A stretch of 49,430 nt of DNA from Nitratireductor pacificus pht-3B. Lineage in GTDB: Bacteria; Pseudomonadota; Alphaproteobacteria; Rhizobiales; Rhizobiaceae. Of the stretch, positions 40,811-48,016 are shown in pieces; position 1 is the first letter of the stretch; each line of letters opens with the position of its first letter. The position numbers and the translations under genes were made by a program. The stretch is from contig NZ_AMRM01000030.1 in the NCBI RefSeq assembly GCF_000300335.1, positions 1 to 49,430 of the forward strand, written 5' to 3'. The notes under the pieces are model-generated. The model saw only the letters and a list, made by a program, of their open reading frames with translations. It was not told the origin of the DNA and ran no database searches.

Positions 40811-41087
40811 GCTCCTGCCCTCCATGTGTCAGAAGAATTCCCCGATCCGCCGGGAAATGGCCGAGCACGGCCCAAAGCGCCGCGCGCGGCCCCGGCGATT
40901 GCAGCAGCCCCATCCAGGCCATGTGGAACTCGACATTCGTCACGCTGGCGAGCCGCCGCGTTTCGGCGCGGAAGGCGCGCACGATCTCCGTGCGCCGCCA
41001 CGGTTCGCCGCTGTCCACCACGCGGAACGCGGCGCGCGCCCGCAGGAACACGGCCAGCATGGCGGGCGAATAGTCGGGCCGGCTCAA
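40803..41087 (-). CDS. Hypothetical early phage protein, 94 residues
   Basis: TTG 41087 is preferred because GGGAGG lies 5 bases upstream. ATG 41108 and ATG 41135 are alternatives whose extra residues run over the brn operator. The product (SRPDYSPAMLAVFLRARAAF, FRAETRRLASVTNVEFHMAW) is helical and basic. No family is recognised. Confidence 0.52.
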   Translation of the reverse strand: MSRPDYSPAMLAVFLRARAAFRVVDSGEPWRRTEIVRAFRAETRRLASVTNVEFHMAWMGLLQSPGPRAALWAVLGHFPADRGILLTHGGQEHG

Positions 41088-41106
41088 TTCCGCCTCCCGA
41101 TCTCGC

Positions 41107-41161
41107 ATTTCTGTATATACAAAAATGCTTGCCAATCAGCCAATTTCTGTATATACAAAAA
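41107..41161. promoter_or_regulatory. Twin operator of the brnTA module
   Basis: ATTTCTGTATATACAAAAA occurs twice, at 41107-41125 and 41143-41161. Each contains the perfect palindrome TGTATATACA (41112-41121 and 41148-41157), 36 bases apart. It lies directly upstream of brnT. BrnA and BrnT-BrnA complexes are known to repress their own promoter, so these are probably the binding sites. AT-rich halves may also hold the -10 element. Confidence 0.72.
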
Positions 41162-41182
41162 ATAGAATGAGGGATGGCCGCC

Positions 41183-41452
41183 GTGAAATTCGAATGGGAC
41201 GAGCAGAAGGCAGAAACGAACCGCGCCAAGCATGGCGTTTCGTTCGATCTGGCCGCCCATTTCGAATTCGCCACCGCCCTCGTCGTCGAGGATGACCGGC
41301 GCGATTATGGCGAGACGCGCTTCGTCGCTCTCGGCTTCATCGGTTCCCGCATCCACCATATGAGCTTTACCGAGCGCGCCGGCGCGATCCGCGTTATCTC
41401 GCTTCGCAAGGCCAACCGAAGGGAGCAGAGCTTCTATGAAGAGAACATCTGA
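41183..41452 (+). CDS. brnT: BrnT-family toxin (RelE-like RNase)
   Basis: An 89-residue toxin. The signature FEWDEQKAETNRAKHGVSFD, then DDRRDYGETRFVALGFI and IRVISLRKANRREQSFYE, are all characteristic. BrnT is a ribonuclease that stops translation. GTG 41183 was chosen because GAGGG lies 9 bases upstream and homologues start MKFEW. An ATG at 41174 would add three residues. The 3' end overlaps the antitoxin gene by 17 bases. It is oriented against the phage early operon, which marks a cargo module. Confidence 0.9.
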   Translation: MKFEWDEQKAETNRAKHGVSFDLAAHFEFATALVVEDDRRDYGETRFVALGFIGSRIHHMSFTERAGAIRVISLRKANRREQSFYEENI

Positions 41453-41765
41453 CATCAGGCGGCCGCGCCTCACGCCAGCCGAACGCGAGGAGGCCCGCCG
41501 CCGTGCACGGCGCAGCCTGGCCGAGACGAGCGACGCCGAGGACGCCGCGATCACCGCCGCCGCCGAGGCGGATCCGGATGCGCAACCCGCCGACGATCTG
41601 TTCGGCCGCAAGGTCGGCCGCCCGCCTGCCGCCAATCCGAAGAAGCAGATCGCGCTTCGCGTCGATCCAGAAGTGCTGGAGCGCTTCAAGGCGGACGGCC
41701 CAGGCTGGCAGAGCCGCATGAATGATGCGCTGCGCAAGGCGGTGGGGCTGAAGAAGGCGGTCTGA
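41436..41765 (+). CDS. brnA: BrnA-family antitoxin
   Basis: A 109-residue antitoxin. The N-terminal half is charged and flexible (RRPRLTPAEREEARRRARRS). The C-terminal part is the ribbon-helix-helix region (KKQIALRVDPEVLERFKADG, GWQSRMNDALRKAVGLKK). It neutralises BrnT and represses the operon through the palindromes upstream. The end is 5 bases from the convergent methyltransferase gene. Confidence 0.9.
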   Translation: MKRTSDIRRPRLTPAEREEARRRARRSLAETSDAEDAAITAAAEADPDAQPADDLFGRKVGRPPAANPKKQIALRVDPEVLERFKADGPGWQSRMNDALRKAVGLKKAV

Positions 41766-41769
41766 GGTA

Positions 41770-43086
41770 TCATTCCGCCGCCTCCCCGCCACCGAAAAGC
41801 GGTGTTCCTTCCGCGCCCTTCGGCTCGCCTTTGGCGACCGCGGCGCGCTTCATCGGATTGGCAGCGACATCCATTCGCCGAGCGATATCGGCCTGATACT
41901 CCGGTTCGCGCTCGATCAGGATTGCCTTGTTGCCCTCCCGCCACGCGGCCTCGCCTGTCGTGCCGGTTCCGGCAAACGGGTCGAGAATCGTCCCGCCCGG
42001 CGGCGTCACCATCCGACAGAGATACTGCATCAGGTCGAGCGGCTTTACGGTTGGGTGACGAGAACCGATCCGATCATTCGCATCAGCCTTTGCCTGATAG
42101 AAAAAGCGGGCAGCCGACCCACCGCTGTCGCGCGGCGCCGCTGATTGGCGCGGGCCGTAGTCGCCATAAACGGCTGTCCCCGACTTCGGGGCAAAGCTTG
42201 AGTTCACCTCGCGTAGTGCGCCCGGCGCAGCCGGAAATGCCTTCAGTACCTCTTCGCTGCCGTCGTGGATGAGGTTGGCAGGCCAGCGGCCCGGCTTAAG
42301 TTCACCCTCGTAGATGTCCTCGCCGCCGTCGGGTCGCCAGTTCCCGCCGGTCTTTTTGAGCGAGGCGCCCGGCTTCAGGCGCTTGACTGAGTAGCGGCGT
42401 CCGGGCTTCGCGGCGAAGTTGGTCCCACCCTCGTTTGTATATCGCTTGTCCTGCGTTGCCTCGTCATGACTTGCCGCGACCTGGTCCGCACCAAAGACCC
42501 GACAACCGTCGATATTGAGCGCTCCGGTGCCCCACTTCAGAATGTTCTGCGTCCCGGACAGCCCCTTCTCGAATGGCTTCTGCCCCATGTAGACCGGCTC
42601 GATCGCCGGCTTTAGAGCCTGCCCGCCATAGCGGAACCCGTCATACCCATCTGCCTTGATTCGGGTCGCTTTCGGGAAGCCGGAGCCGAAGACCCATGCA
42701 ACGAATGGATGCGTGATAAAGCCCGCATCTTCGATTGCAACGGACATTCGGCCGAAGCCGCGCGTTGACGCGAACGCCAGCAGATAGCCGCCAGGCTTCA
42801 GGACACGCAGGACTTTCGCCCACGTCTCCGAGCGGAAGGCGACGTCCCCACCGTCCCATTGCTTTCCCATGAAACCAGCCGACGCACGCTTGAATGCACC
42901 TGTAGCGCCCGCCTTGGCTGCCGCCGCTTCACCGGCGCCGAACCGCTTCACGATGCTGGTGAGATGGTAGGGCGGGTCGCAAACGACAGAGTCGATGCTG
43001 TTTTCCGGCAGCGCATCCAGCACCTCCAGGCAGTCGCCGAGATACAGCGTCACCCGATCATCGAGAAAGCGCCGCACCTCCATCAT
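41770..43086 (-). CDS. Site-specific DNA methyltransferase, adenine-N6 or cytosine-N4 (beta class)
   Basis: A 438-residue protein. Motif IV DPPY comes early ([18 protein letters not shown]) and motif I late ([18 protein letters not shown]), the order of beta-class enzymes. A further segment [20 protein letters not shown] is typical. A long target-recognition region lies between. No restriction gene is nearby, so it is an orphan phage enzyme, perhaps protecting phage DNA or matching the host pattern. It overlaps GapR by 4 bases. Confidence 0.92.
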   Translation of the reverse strand: MMEVRRFLDDRVTLYLGDCLEVLDALPENSIDSVVCDPPYHLTSIVKRFGAGEAAAAKAGATGAFKRASAGFMGKQWDGGDVAFRSETWAKVLRVLKPGGYLLAFASTRGFGRMSVAIEDAGFITHPFVAWVFGSGFPKATRIKADGYDGFRYGGQALKPAIEPVYMGQKPFEKGLSGTQNILKWGTGALNIDGCRVFGADQVAASHDEATQDKRYTNEGGTNFAAKPGRRYSVKRLKPGASLKKTGGNWRPDGGEDIYEGELKPGRWPANLIHDGSEEVLKAFPAAPGALREVNSSFAPKSGTAVYGDYGPRQSAAPRDSGGSAARFFYQAKADANDRIGSRHPTVKPLDLMQYLCRMVTPPGGTILDPFAGTGTTGEAAWREGNKAILIEREPEYQADIARRMDVAANPMKRAAVAKGEPKGAEGTPLFGGGEAAE

Positions 43087-43469
43087 TCCATCCCCAGCGC
43101 GGCCTTGTAGAGGTCGAGGATCGCCTCCTCCTCCTGCCGCGTTGCCTGGTCCTTCCTGCGCAGCCGGACGATCGCGCGAACGGCCTTGGTGTCGAAGCCG
43201 TTGCCCTTCATCTCGGCATAGACGCCCCTGATGTCCTCGCCGATGGCCTTCTTGTCCTCCTCCAGCCGTTCGACCCGTTCGACGAAGGCACGCAACTGCC
43301 CGGCCGCGATCCCGTTGACCTGCGCCTCGCCGGTCTCCTCGGCGGAAAACATCGCGTCGTCGTCATTCGCCGCGTCGGGCTTCGTCGCCTTGCGCGCGGC
43401 CGCCTTCCTGGCCTTGGCGCCGGTCGAATGAGCCGCTTCGCGCGCGCTCCACGGATCGTATTCCGCCAT
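43083..43469 (-). CDS. GapR-family (DUF2312) nucleoid protein
   Basis: A 128-residue protein. The GapR core is clear: [59 protein letters not shown]. The N-terminal extension (to about 50) is unusual and Lys/Ala-rich. GapR clamps overtwisted AT-rich DNA and supports replication in alphaproteobacteria. Here it is in a phage early operon. ATG 43469 has GGAGG upstream. Confidence 0.9.
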   Translation of the reverse strand: MAEYDPWSAREAAHSTGAKARKAAARKATKPDAANDDDAMFSAEETGEAQVNGIAAGQLRAFVERVERLEEDKKAIGEDIRGVYAEMKGNGFDTKAVRAIVRLRRKDQATRQEEEAILDLYKAALGME

Positions 43470-43620
43470 CACGCCGCCTCCCCATTGGCTTTCGGACGAG
43501 CTTCATCTCGCGCAATGCGTTGGCGTGCTCGACATCGAGGCGGGCGAACTGGTCGGGATCGAGCTCGGCGAGATAGAAGCCGGAAAACCGCAGGTTCGGG
43601 CTGGGCGTCTGCCGGCGCAT
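43363..43620 (-). CDS. Hypothetical early phage protein, overlaps GapR
   Basis: The first 60 codons look coding ([37 protein letters not shown]), with an ATG that overlaps the stop of the gene before (TAATG). The 3' third overlaps GapR in another frame by 107 bases and turns Arg/Gly-rich. It may be a true overlap, or a frame shift near 43480 may have removed the natural end. Confidence 0.4.
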   Translation of the reverse strand: MRRQTPSPNLRFSGFYLAELDPDQFARLDVEHANALREMKLVRKPMGRRRDGGIRSVERARSGSFDRRQGQEGGRAQGDEARRGE

Positions 43621-43712
43621 TAGACTGCCCCCGGCGTGATCGCGATGAGCCAGGCGAGCATGAGGGCAAACAGAACGAGCACCGGCATGGCGATGAGTGC
43701 CGCGCGCATCAT
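43620..43712 (-). CDS. 30-residue membrane peptide of the phage early operon
   Basis: ATG-ATG at 43712. The product is one hydrophobic helix (MPVLVLFALMLAWLIAITPG) after MMRAALIA. Its TAA overlaps the ATG of the next gene (TAATG), suggesting coupled translation. Similar tiny membrane proteins occur in other phages. No family is recognised. Confidence 0.45.
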   Translation of the reverse strand: MMRAALIAMPVLVLFALMLAWLIAITPGAV

Positions 43713-43775
43713 ATGAGCCCCGCTTTCCAAGTCCCGCCGCCGCTGCGATACTCCGCTCGGGCGGAGGAAGGCACC

Positions 43776-44825
43776 ATGACCAGAAAGGCGGCGGAGACGC
43801 CGGATCAGAAGCAGAGCGAAGCGGCTCCTGCCGCGCCGCCGCCCGAAACCGCGCCCATTCCCAAGCCGAAACGCACGCACGGCCTTGCCTATCGCATGGC
43901 CGAAGCGCTGGACCATTGGGTGAAGACCAATCCGTTCAGCCGGCTCACCGGTTTGCTGTTCGCAGTGGTCGGCGGCATCGTGCTGATCGGCACCGGCATG
44001 CAGATCATCCTCGACTATCAGGACAGGGCCGAGGACCGGCTGGCGCGCGCCTGGGAGACCGCGATGCGCCCCGTGGCCGGAAATACCGGCAAGGGGGCCG
44101 CAATCAGCTTCCTGCTCCTGCAGGGTCAGAACCTGACCGGCCTCGATGTGTCGTGCCAGCGCATGCAGGGCGGCTGGGATGCAGCCGAGCGCAAATGCCG
44201 GGCGCGGCCTGTTCTGTCCGACCTCTCTGTGCCGGAAGGTATGGAAGACCTGACGAAACGTTGGGACCTCAGCGGCACCGAAGTCAGCAGGGCTGATATG
44301 AAGGGGGTGTCGCTTACGGCCTTCTCCGGTCGGGATACCAACTTCATCGGCGGCGATCTGCGGGAGGCCAGATTGGAAGGAGACCTCGAGAATGCCGCCT
44401 TCTACGGAGTTCTCCTGGCTGATGCTGTCCTCAAATACAGGCCTTCCACGGCCGACGCGCCGGCGCTTGATCCCACCTTCTCGATCATCCGGTCGGAGAT
44501 CAGCGATCTGATCATCTGGACTACGATCGAAGAAGGCGTTCTCCTTTCGGAGAACTTTGCATGGGCCGATCAACCGCCATGGCGCGCAAATTCTGAGTTT
44601 GACGAAACCCAGCTGGCTCTTGCAGAAGTCAAATACTGTGACCCCACCGGCAAAAGAAAAATGCTCAGGGAACCGATCGGCGTTGCCGCAGGAGATCCAT
44701 CCAAGCCGCCGAATCTCCGCGAGCCCGCTCTTCTCGTGGAGGCAGACCGCTGTCGTGAGATGACCGAGGCCGAAGCGCGCCTCGCCTTTCCGGAGGCATG
44801 GAAAGAAATCGAGCGGCCTGACTGA
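43776..44825 (+). CDS. Membrane-anchored pentapeptide-like protein, lysogenic cargo
   Basis: A 349-residue protein with a Pro/Ala-rich N-terminus and one membrane helix (LLFAVVGGIVLIGTGMQIIL at about residues 65-84). A soluble part with weak pentapeptide-like repeats follows (NLTGLDVSC, WDLSGTEVSRADMKGVSL, NFIGGDLREARLEGDLENA), then a C-terminal domain with two Cys. ATG 43776 has GGAGG upstream. It stands on the strand opposite to the early operon, so it is probably expressed in the lysogen. Function unknown. Confidence 0.72.
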   Translation: MTRKAAETPDQKQSEAAPAAPPPETAPIPKPKRTHGLAYRMAEALDHWVKTNPFSRLTGLLFAVVGGIVLIGTGMQIILDYQDRAEDRLARAWETAMRPVAGNTGKGAAISFLLLQGQNLTGLDVSCQRMQGGWDAAERKCRARPVLSDLSVPEGMEDLTKRWDLSGTEVSRADMKGVSLTAFSGRDTNFIGGDLREARLEGDLENAAFYGVLLADAVLKYRPSTADAPALDPTFSIIRSEISDLIIWTTIEEGVLLSENFAWADQPPWRANSEFDETQLALAEVKYCDPTGKRKMLREPIGVAAGDPSKPPNLREPALLVEADRCREMTEAEARLAFPEAWKEIERPD

Positions 44826-44836
44826 CCGCCCCACGC

Positions 44837-45331
44837 TCATCGCCCACCCCCTTCCACCACGGAGAACCCGCCCGCCCCGCGCACGCCCGCCGCCTGCTTC
44901 CGGCAATGGGCGATCATGTCCGAGAGCTCGCCGAGCCGCCGGTCATAGGCGGTCGCCTCCGCCGGCGTGATCTTCCCGTCGGCGAGCGCGGCGGCCATCG
45001 TCGCCATCATCTCGCTGGCCTTGCTGCACAGTTCCGCATAGCCGCGCATGATGTCGGCCGCCGCGTCGGCCGCGTCCTGCGGGTCGGAAAGCCGCCGCCC
45101 CGAGAGCTCGGCCAGCGCCGTCGTCATCACCGGCATGCCGGTCTCGGCTTCCAGCGTCCACAGCGCGTCGAGCGCCATCAGATCGGGGCTGTCGCCATTG
45201 TACCAGCGGCCGACGACGGATTTGGAATAGTCGACGATCTGCGCCCCGCGCTCGATGCCGCCGGCGGCGGCGATCAGGTCGCGCTGCGCGGCCTTGATGC
45301 GGAAAAGGCGGGCATTGGCATTGGCGAACAT
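44837..45331 (-). CDS. Phage regulatory protein, CP76/CII-like
   Basis: A 164-residue protein: AAQRDLIAAAGGIERGAQIV, YSKSVVGRWYNGDSPDLMAL, DALWTLEAETGMPVMTTALA. The S-K-S-x-V-x-R-W segment marks the helix-turn-helix of the phage CII-like (CP76) family. A helical C-terminal half follows. It is third in the lytic operon after Cro. ATG 45331 has GAGGAGG upstream. It probably controls a phage promoter. Confidence 0.72.
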   Translation of the reverse strand: MFANANARLFRIKAAQRDLIAAAGGIERGAQIVDYSKSVVGRWYNGDSPDLMALDALWTLEAETGMPVMTTALAELSGRRLSDPQDAADAAADIMRGYAELCSKASEMMATMAAALADGKITPAEATAYDRRLGELSDMIAHCRKQAAGVRGAGGFSVVEGGGR

Positions 45332-45364
45332 GGCGGCCTCCTCAGGCGCAAAAAAGTCTTCCCG

Positions 45365-45382
45365 CGCCGGGAAAACCCGGCG
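45365..45382 (-). terminator. Hairpin in the early operon leader
   Basis: On the minus strand: CGCCGGG, loop tttt, CCCGGCG, followed 9 bases later by TTTTTT. It lies between the second and third genes of the lytic operon and may attenuate early transcription. Confidence 0.42.
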
Positions 45383-45463
45383 TCGTTTCCCGTTTCGGGA
45401 ATGGTCAGATGCTGTCAGTCTGCGGGCATGGAAAACGAACGACACACCCGCGAATTCAGGCCG

Positions 45464-45847
45464 CTACGGCGGCGACCGGGCGTCCAACCGGACGCTGCCC
45501 GACTGCTCGGGCGCGCCGTCCGCAGGCCAGCGAGGCGAAGCCTCGCGCTCGGCCGCGATGACGCTGCGAAACAGCCGCCGCACCCCGCAGGCCGCGGCGC
45601 GCTCTTCGGCCATGTCGGCGATCAGCCGCTCGATGGTCTGCAGGCCGTCATGCGCGGCGAGCGCGCGGAGCAGGATCGCCATGGCCGGCGAGAGCCGAAT
45701 GGAAACGAAAGAAGCCGCGCCATCCGGATCACAGGACCGGTCTCCCGATGGCGCGGCAGGTGCCGCGTTCCCGGGCGGGGGAACGCGGAGGGAGGATGGT
45801 TTCATCAGAGCCGCGACGCCGAGCGTCGTGTGTACCAAGCGCGTCAT
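45464..45847 (-). CDS. Hypothetical early phage protein, 127 residues
   Basis: A Pro/Ala-rich N-terminal third and a helical core (SIRLSPAMAILLRALAAHDG, LQTIERLIADMAEERAAACG). Starts inside the end of the Cro gene (4-base overlap), so it is probably translated with it. No family is recognised. The C-terminal tail is likely disordered. Confidence 0.52.
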   Translation of the reverse strand: MTRLVHTTLGVAALMKPSSLRVPPPGNAAPAAPSGDRSCDPDGAASFVSIRLSPAMAILLRALAAHDGLQTIERLIADMAEERAAACGVRRLFRSVIAAEREASPRWPADGAPEQSGSVRLDARSPP

Positions 45848-46068
45848 TCGGCGGCCTCCCGCCCCTGTGGAGAAGATCCGAAGATGTCTGGTCTCTGTAC
45901 GTGGCGAGAGATGCCTGCCAGCCGTTCCACATCAAGAACCCGCTCGACCGGAATCCGACCACGCGAACGCCAGTTCGCAACGACGCTCGGGTTGCGAACA
46001 CCTAAGGTGCGCGCCGCCTTCGTTAATCCGCCAAGCTTCTCGATGAGCATGTCGACTGCATTGTCCAT
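45844..46068 (-). CDS. Cro-like regulator (YdaS/Cro type HTH)
   Basis: A 74-residue small helix-turn-helix protein: MLIEKLGGLTKAARTLGVRN and SVVANWRSRGRIPVERVLDV. It is the first gene of the leftward lytic operon and divergent from the repressor gene. TTGGAGC precedes the ATG. Palindromic operators lie in the 62-base gap. It should favour lytic growth by blocking the repressor promoter. Confidence 0.82.
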   Translation of the reverse strand: MDNAVDMLIEKLGGLTKAARTLGVRNPSVVANWRSRGRIPVERVLDVERLAGISRHVQRPDIFGSSPQGREAAE

Positions 46069-46078
46069 GCTCCAATTA

Positions 46079-46135
46079 TCACGCTACGTGAATAATATTC
46101 AAGCGCGCACGCGTTATTTTTTTTCACGCCGTGAA
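46079..46135. promoter_or_regulatory. cro/repressor operator region
   Basis: Two dyads: TCAC-GCTAC-GTGA at 46079-46091 and TTCAC-GCC-GTGAA at 46123-46135. The second overlaps the repressor start codon. A perfect AT-rich GAATAATATTC (46090-46100) between them contains a likely -10 for cro on the minus strand. The same half-sites (TCAC/GTGA) recur at 46688-46733. Confidence 0.7.
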
Positions 46136-46442
46136 TATGGCATCAAGAATCATGGCTGACGGTGGACGTTCAAACGACGATATTGCAATGAGGCTCAAAG
46201 CCCTCATGACATCCTTGCGCGACAACCAATCCCAGTTCGCGCAGCGGATTGGAGTGTCGCAACCAGCTCTCAACAACTACCTGAAGGGCCTCCGCAGACC
46301 CGACCTGGACGTTGCCATCAACATCCAAGCCAGAACCGGAGTTACTCTTGATTGGATTTACCTGGGTGATCGCTCAGGCCTCCCTGCACGGCTCTTAGAG
46401 CTCCTGCCGAACCTCTCTGATCCTGAGAAAAGGGCAATATAG
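46131..46442 (+). CDS. Short CI-like repressor (HTH XRE)
   Basis: A 103-residue protein. HTH_3 motif: RLKALMTSLRDNQSQFAQRI, GVSQPALNNYLKGLRRPDLD. A short C-terminal end (GVTLDWIYLGDRSGLPARLL) is present, with no LexA/CI-type S24 peptidase domain. Induction therefore cannot depend on RecA-driven self-cleavage. The GTG at 46131 overlaps an operator. ATG 46137 and 46152 are alternatives. Divergent from cro. Confidence 0.8.
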   Translation: MNMASRIMADGGRSNDDIAMRLKALMTSLRDNQSQFAQRIGVSQPALNNYLKGLRRPDLDVAINIQARTGVTLDWIYLGDRSGLPARLLELLPNLSDPEKRAI

Positions 46443-46608
46443 GCGCAGACCGAGCAACGGTCTCCCACTCCTCCCCTAAGCAGAAGAGTATCTGCCGGAC
46501 ATAACCCAGGACCTGTAGCGCCTCACGCTTGTCATCGGGCAACTGCGTGTAGATTTGGCAGGCCACGCGCTTAATGTGAGGATCCGTCTGCATCTTCAGG
46601 TTTTCCAT
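46342..46608 (-). CDS. Hypothetical protein, antisense to the repressor 3' end
   Basis: The product begins MENLKMQTDPHIKRVACQIY and continues TQLPDDKREALQVLGYVRQI, a convincing helical sequence. About 100 bases at its 3' end overlap the repressor gene on the opposite strand. If expressed it could affect repressor mRNA. No family is recognised. Confidence 0.48.
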   Translation of the reverse strand: MENLKMQTDPHIKRVACQIYTQLPDDKREALQVLGYVRQILFCLGEEWETVARSAPILPFSQDQRGSAGALRAVQGGLSDHPGKSNQE

Positions 46609-46687
46609 GCGTCGCCCCAAATGAGAACATTTGCAGAACATACTAGGATCAAGTTCCTATCATTTGCAATTGGCTAAGTGATCGATA

Positions 46688-46738
46688 TTCACACAGTGTG
46701 AATTTTTGAATTGCATAATTCACACAGCGTGATATTTA
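46688..46738 (+). promoter_or_regulatory. Operator pair and promoter of the rightward small-gene operon
   Basis: TTCACACAGTGTGAA (46688-46702) and TTCACACAGCGTGAT (46719-46733), centres 31 bases apart (three helical turns), share TCAC-N5-GTGA with the cro/repressor sites. A possible promoter overlaps the second: TTGCAT (46711-46716), 16-base spacer, TATTTA (46733-46738). The repressor or Cro should shut the rightward operon from here. Confidence 0.7.
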
Positions 46739-46759
46739 TCTCCGCGTTCCCCACCTGAA

Positions 46760-46797
46760 GGGCCGCGCCGGCATGTCTCCTCCGTTCGGCGCGGCCC
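46760..46797 (+). promoter_or_regulatory. 11-bp leader hairpin of the rightward operon
   Basis: GGGCCGCGCCG (46760-46770) pairs with CGGCGCGGCCC (46787-46797); the loop is 16 bases and contains CTCCTCC. It lies in the leader between the promoter and the first ATG (46825), whose Shine-Dalgarno GGAG is downstream of the hairpin. It could stabilise the mRNA or attenuate. Confidence 0.5.
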
Positions 46798-46824
46798 GCC
46801 CTGGGGCCAACCACGGAGAACATC

Positions 46825-47058
46825 ATGATCGAACTGCGCCGGGCCGACGCCGCCCCCTTATCCGCCAACCTCGAGACCGACCCCGTCCGCCGTATGGCCG
46901 ACGCCATGCTGCACATTGCCGGCGGCGGGCGCACGGTCGACCGCGACGCCATCGCCCTGATGGGCTTCTCCGCCGCCGAGATCGACCGCTACGGCGTCGA
47001 GGCGCGCGATCTGGCCAATGCCCGCCAGTCCGGCCGTCAAAGCGGACCGGATGCATGA
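46825..47058 (+). CDS. Hypothetical phage protein, 77 residues
   Basis: The first gene of the rightward operon. MIELRRADAAPLSANLETDP, VRRMADAMLHIAGGGRTVDR, FSAAEIDRYGVEARDLANAR. Helical; the last segment resembles a short helix-hairpin-helix in other phage small proteins. GGAG lies 10 bases upstream. Unknown function. Confidence 0.62.
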   Translation: MIELRRADAAPLSANLETDPVRRMADAMLHIAGGGRTVDRDAIALMGFSAAEIDRYGVEARDLANARQSGRQSGPDA

Positions 47059-47162
47059 ACGCCGCCCTCGCCTTCCTGGCGCGGCGCACGGTCTCGGGCG
47101 CGCTAATGATGTCCATGGCCTTCGCCATCGGCTTCATGGTCGCGCTCGGCGCCGCCGCCTGA
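47055..47162 (+). CDS. 35-residue membrane peptide
   Basis: ATG 47055 overlaps the previous stop (ATGA). A basic N-terminus (NAALAFLARRT) and one membrane helix (GALMMSMAFAIGFMVALGAA). A typical tiny phage membrane protein. No family is recognised. Confidence 0.55.
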   Translation: MNAALAFLARRTVSGALMMSMAFAIGFMVALGAAA

Positions 47163-47172
47163 GGCGCGCGCC

Positions 47173-47307
47173 ATGTGGACCGCCCTCGCCGCCTTCGCCG
47201 GCGCCGGCCTCGGCGTCATCCTCGTCGCCGCCTGGATTGCGGCACTCGCCGCAGACGAGCAGGCCGGAGACGACTTTCTCACCCGTGAAGATGATTGGGG
47301 AATGTGA
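47173..47307 (+). CDS. 44-residue membrane peptide
   Basis: ATG 47173. One membrane helix (ALAAFAGAGLGVILVAAWIA), then an acidic tail (DEQAGDDFLTREDDWGM). It shares its last base with the next gene's start (TGATG). A second membrane peptide in a row suggests a pair acting at the envelope. No family is recognised. Confidence 0.5.
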   Translation: MWTALAAFAGAGLGVILVAAWIAALAADEQAGDDFLTREDDWGM

Positions 47308-47651
47308 TGACCGACCCTCGAAAGCCCGTCATTTCACCGGCTCCAGAACACCAGAACAGCATTCTGGACACTGTCCACACACACCTGTTGGACGCGACCG
47401 AACGCGGCGCGCGCGCCATCGGCAGCACCGGAGCCTCCTTCGTCATCATCGGCATCGGTGTCTGGACCGTGGAGCTGGCCGAACTGGATGGCCGCGCCGC
47501 CGCGAAGTACTTGCGCGCCCTCGCCGACCTCTTCGATCCACGAACGAACGACAATCAGAAGCGCCGGGCGGAGAAGGATCGCGCACAAGCAGTGCGCGAT
47601 CTCTATGCGGCTCTGGACCTCGAGATGTCGGAGGTCAAGGGCCATGGCTGA
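47307..47651 (+). CDS. Hypothetical phage protein, 114 residues
   Basis: ATG 47307. The product has a hydrophobic middle (GASFVIIGIGVWTVELAELD) and a charged helical C-terminus (AAKYLRALADLFDPRTNDNQ, AQAVRDLYAALDLEMSEVK). It overlaps both neighbours by a few bases. Unknown function. Confidence 0.55.
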   Translation: MTDPRKPVISPAPEHQNSILDTVHTHLLDATERGARAIGSTGASFVIIGIGVWTVELAELDGRAAAKYLRALADLFDPRTNDNQKRRAEKDRAQAVRDLYAALDLEMSEVKGHG

Positions 47652-47712
47652 TCTCATCCAGCGCGCCGTTGTCCTTGTCCGTGCCGAGCGCGAGGTAGCC
47701 CAAAATGACTGA
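47644..47712 (+). CDS. 22-residue micro-protein
   Basis: ATG 47644 overlaps the previous gene and its TGA overlaps the next. MADLIQRAVVLVRAEREVAQ. It may be a real coupled gene or only a bridging frame. Confidence 0.3.
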   Translation: MADLIQRAVVLVRAEREVAQND

Positions 47713-48016
47713 GCGCCGCCCCTTCGATCCACAGAGGCCCTACGACGCGCTGGCCGATCATGCGCGCGCCCGCATGGCGTATCTCGGCGCCGAGCTGATG
47801 GCCGATCCGCGCTACGCGAGGATGCAGGCAGACCCGAAAGAGCAGTACGAGGCGCTGTTGATCGGCATCCTCTCCGGCGTCGCGGGTGTCGCCTTGGCCC
47901 AAATCAAGCCGGAAGGTCACGCGGACGTGCGCGCCGCGCTTCTGGCTCTCATCCCCTATGCCGTCGACAACGCGCGAAACATTCTCGACCTGCCGCCGCT
48001 GGAGCCGCTTCAATGA
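47705..48016 (+). CDS. Hypothetical phage protein, 103 residues
   Basis: ATG 47705. Helical, amphipathic (PYDALADHARARMAYLGAEL, EALLIGILSGVAGVALAQIK). No motif known. Overlaps neighbours by 4-8 bases. Part of the rightward operon. Confidence 0.58.
   Translation: MTERRPFDPQRPYDALADHARARMAYLGAELMADPRYARMQADPKEQYEALLIGILSGVAGVALAQIKPEGHADVRAALLALIPYAVDNARNILDLPPLEPLQ

Noticed and set aside
43620-44906. Long minus-strand frame opposite the pentapeptide-like gene
   Set aside because: Only its last 30 codons (a membrane peptide) look real. The rest is the shadow of the plus-strand gene.
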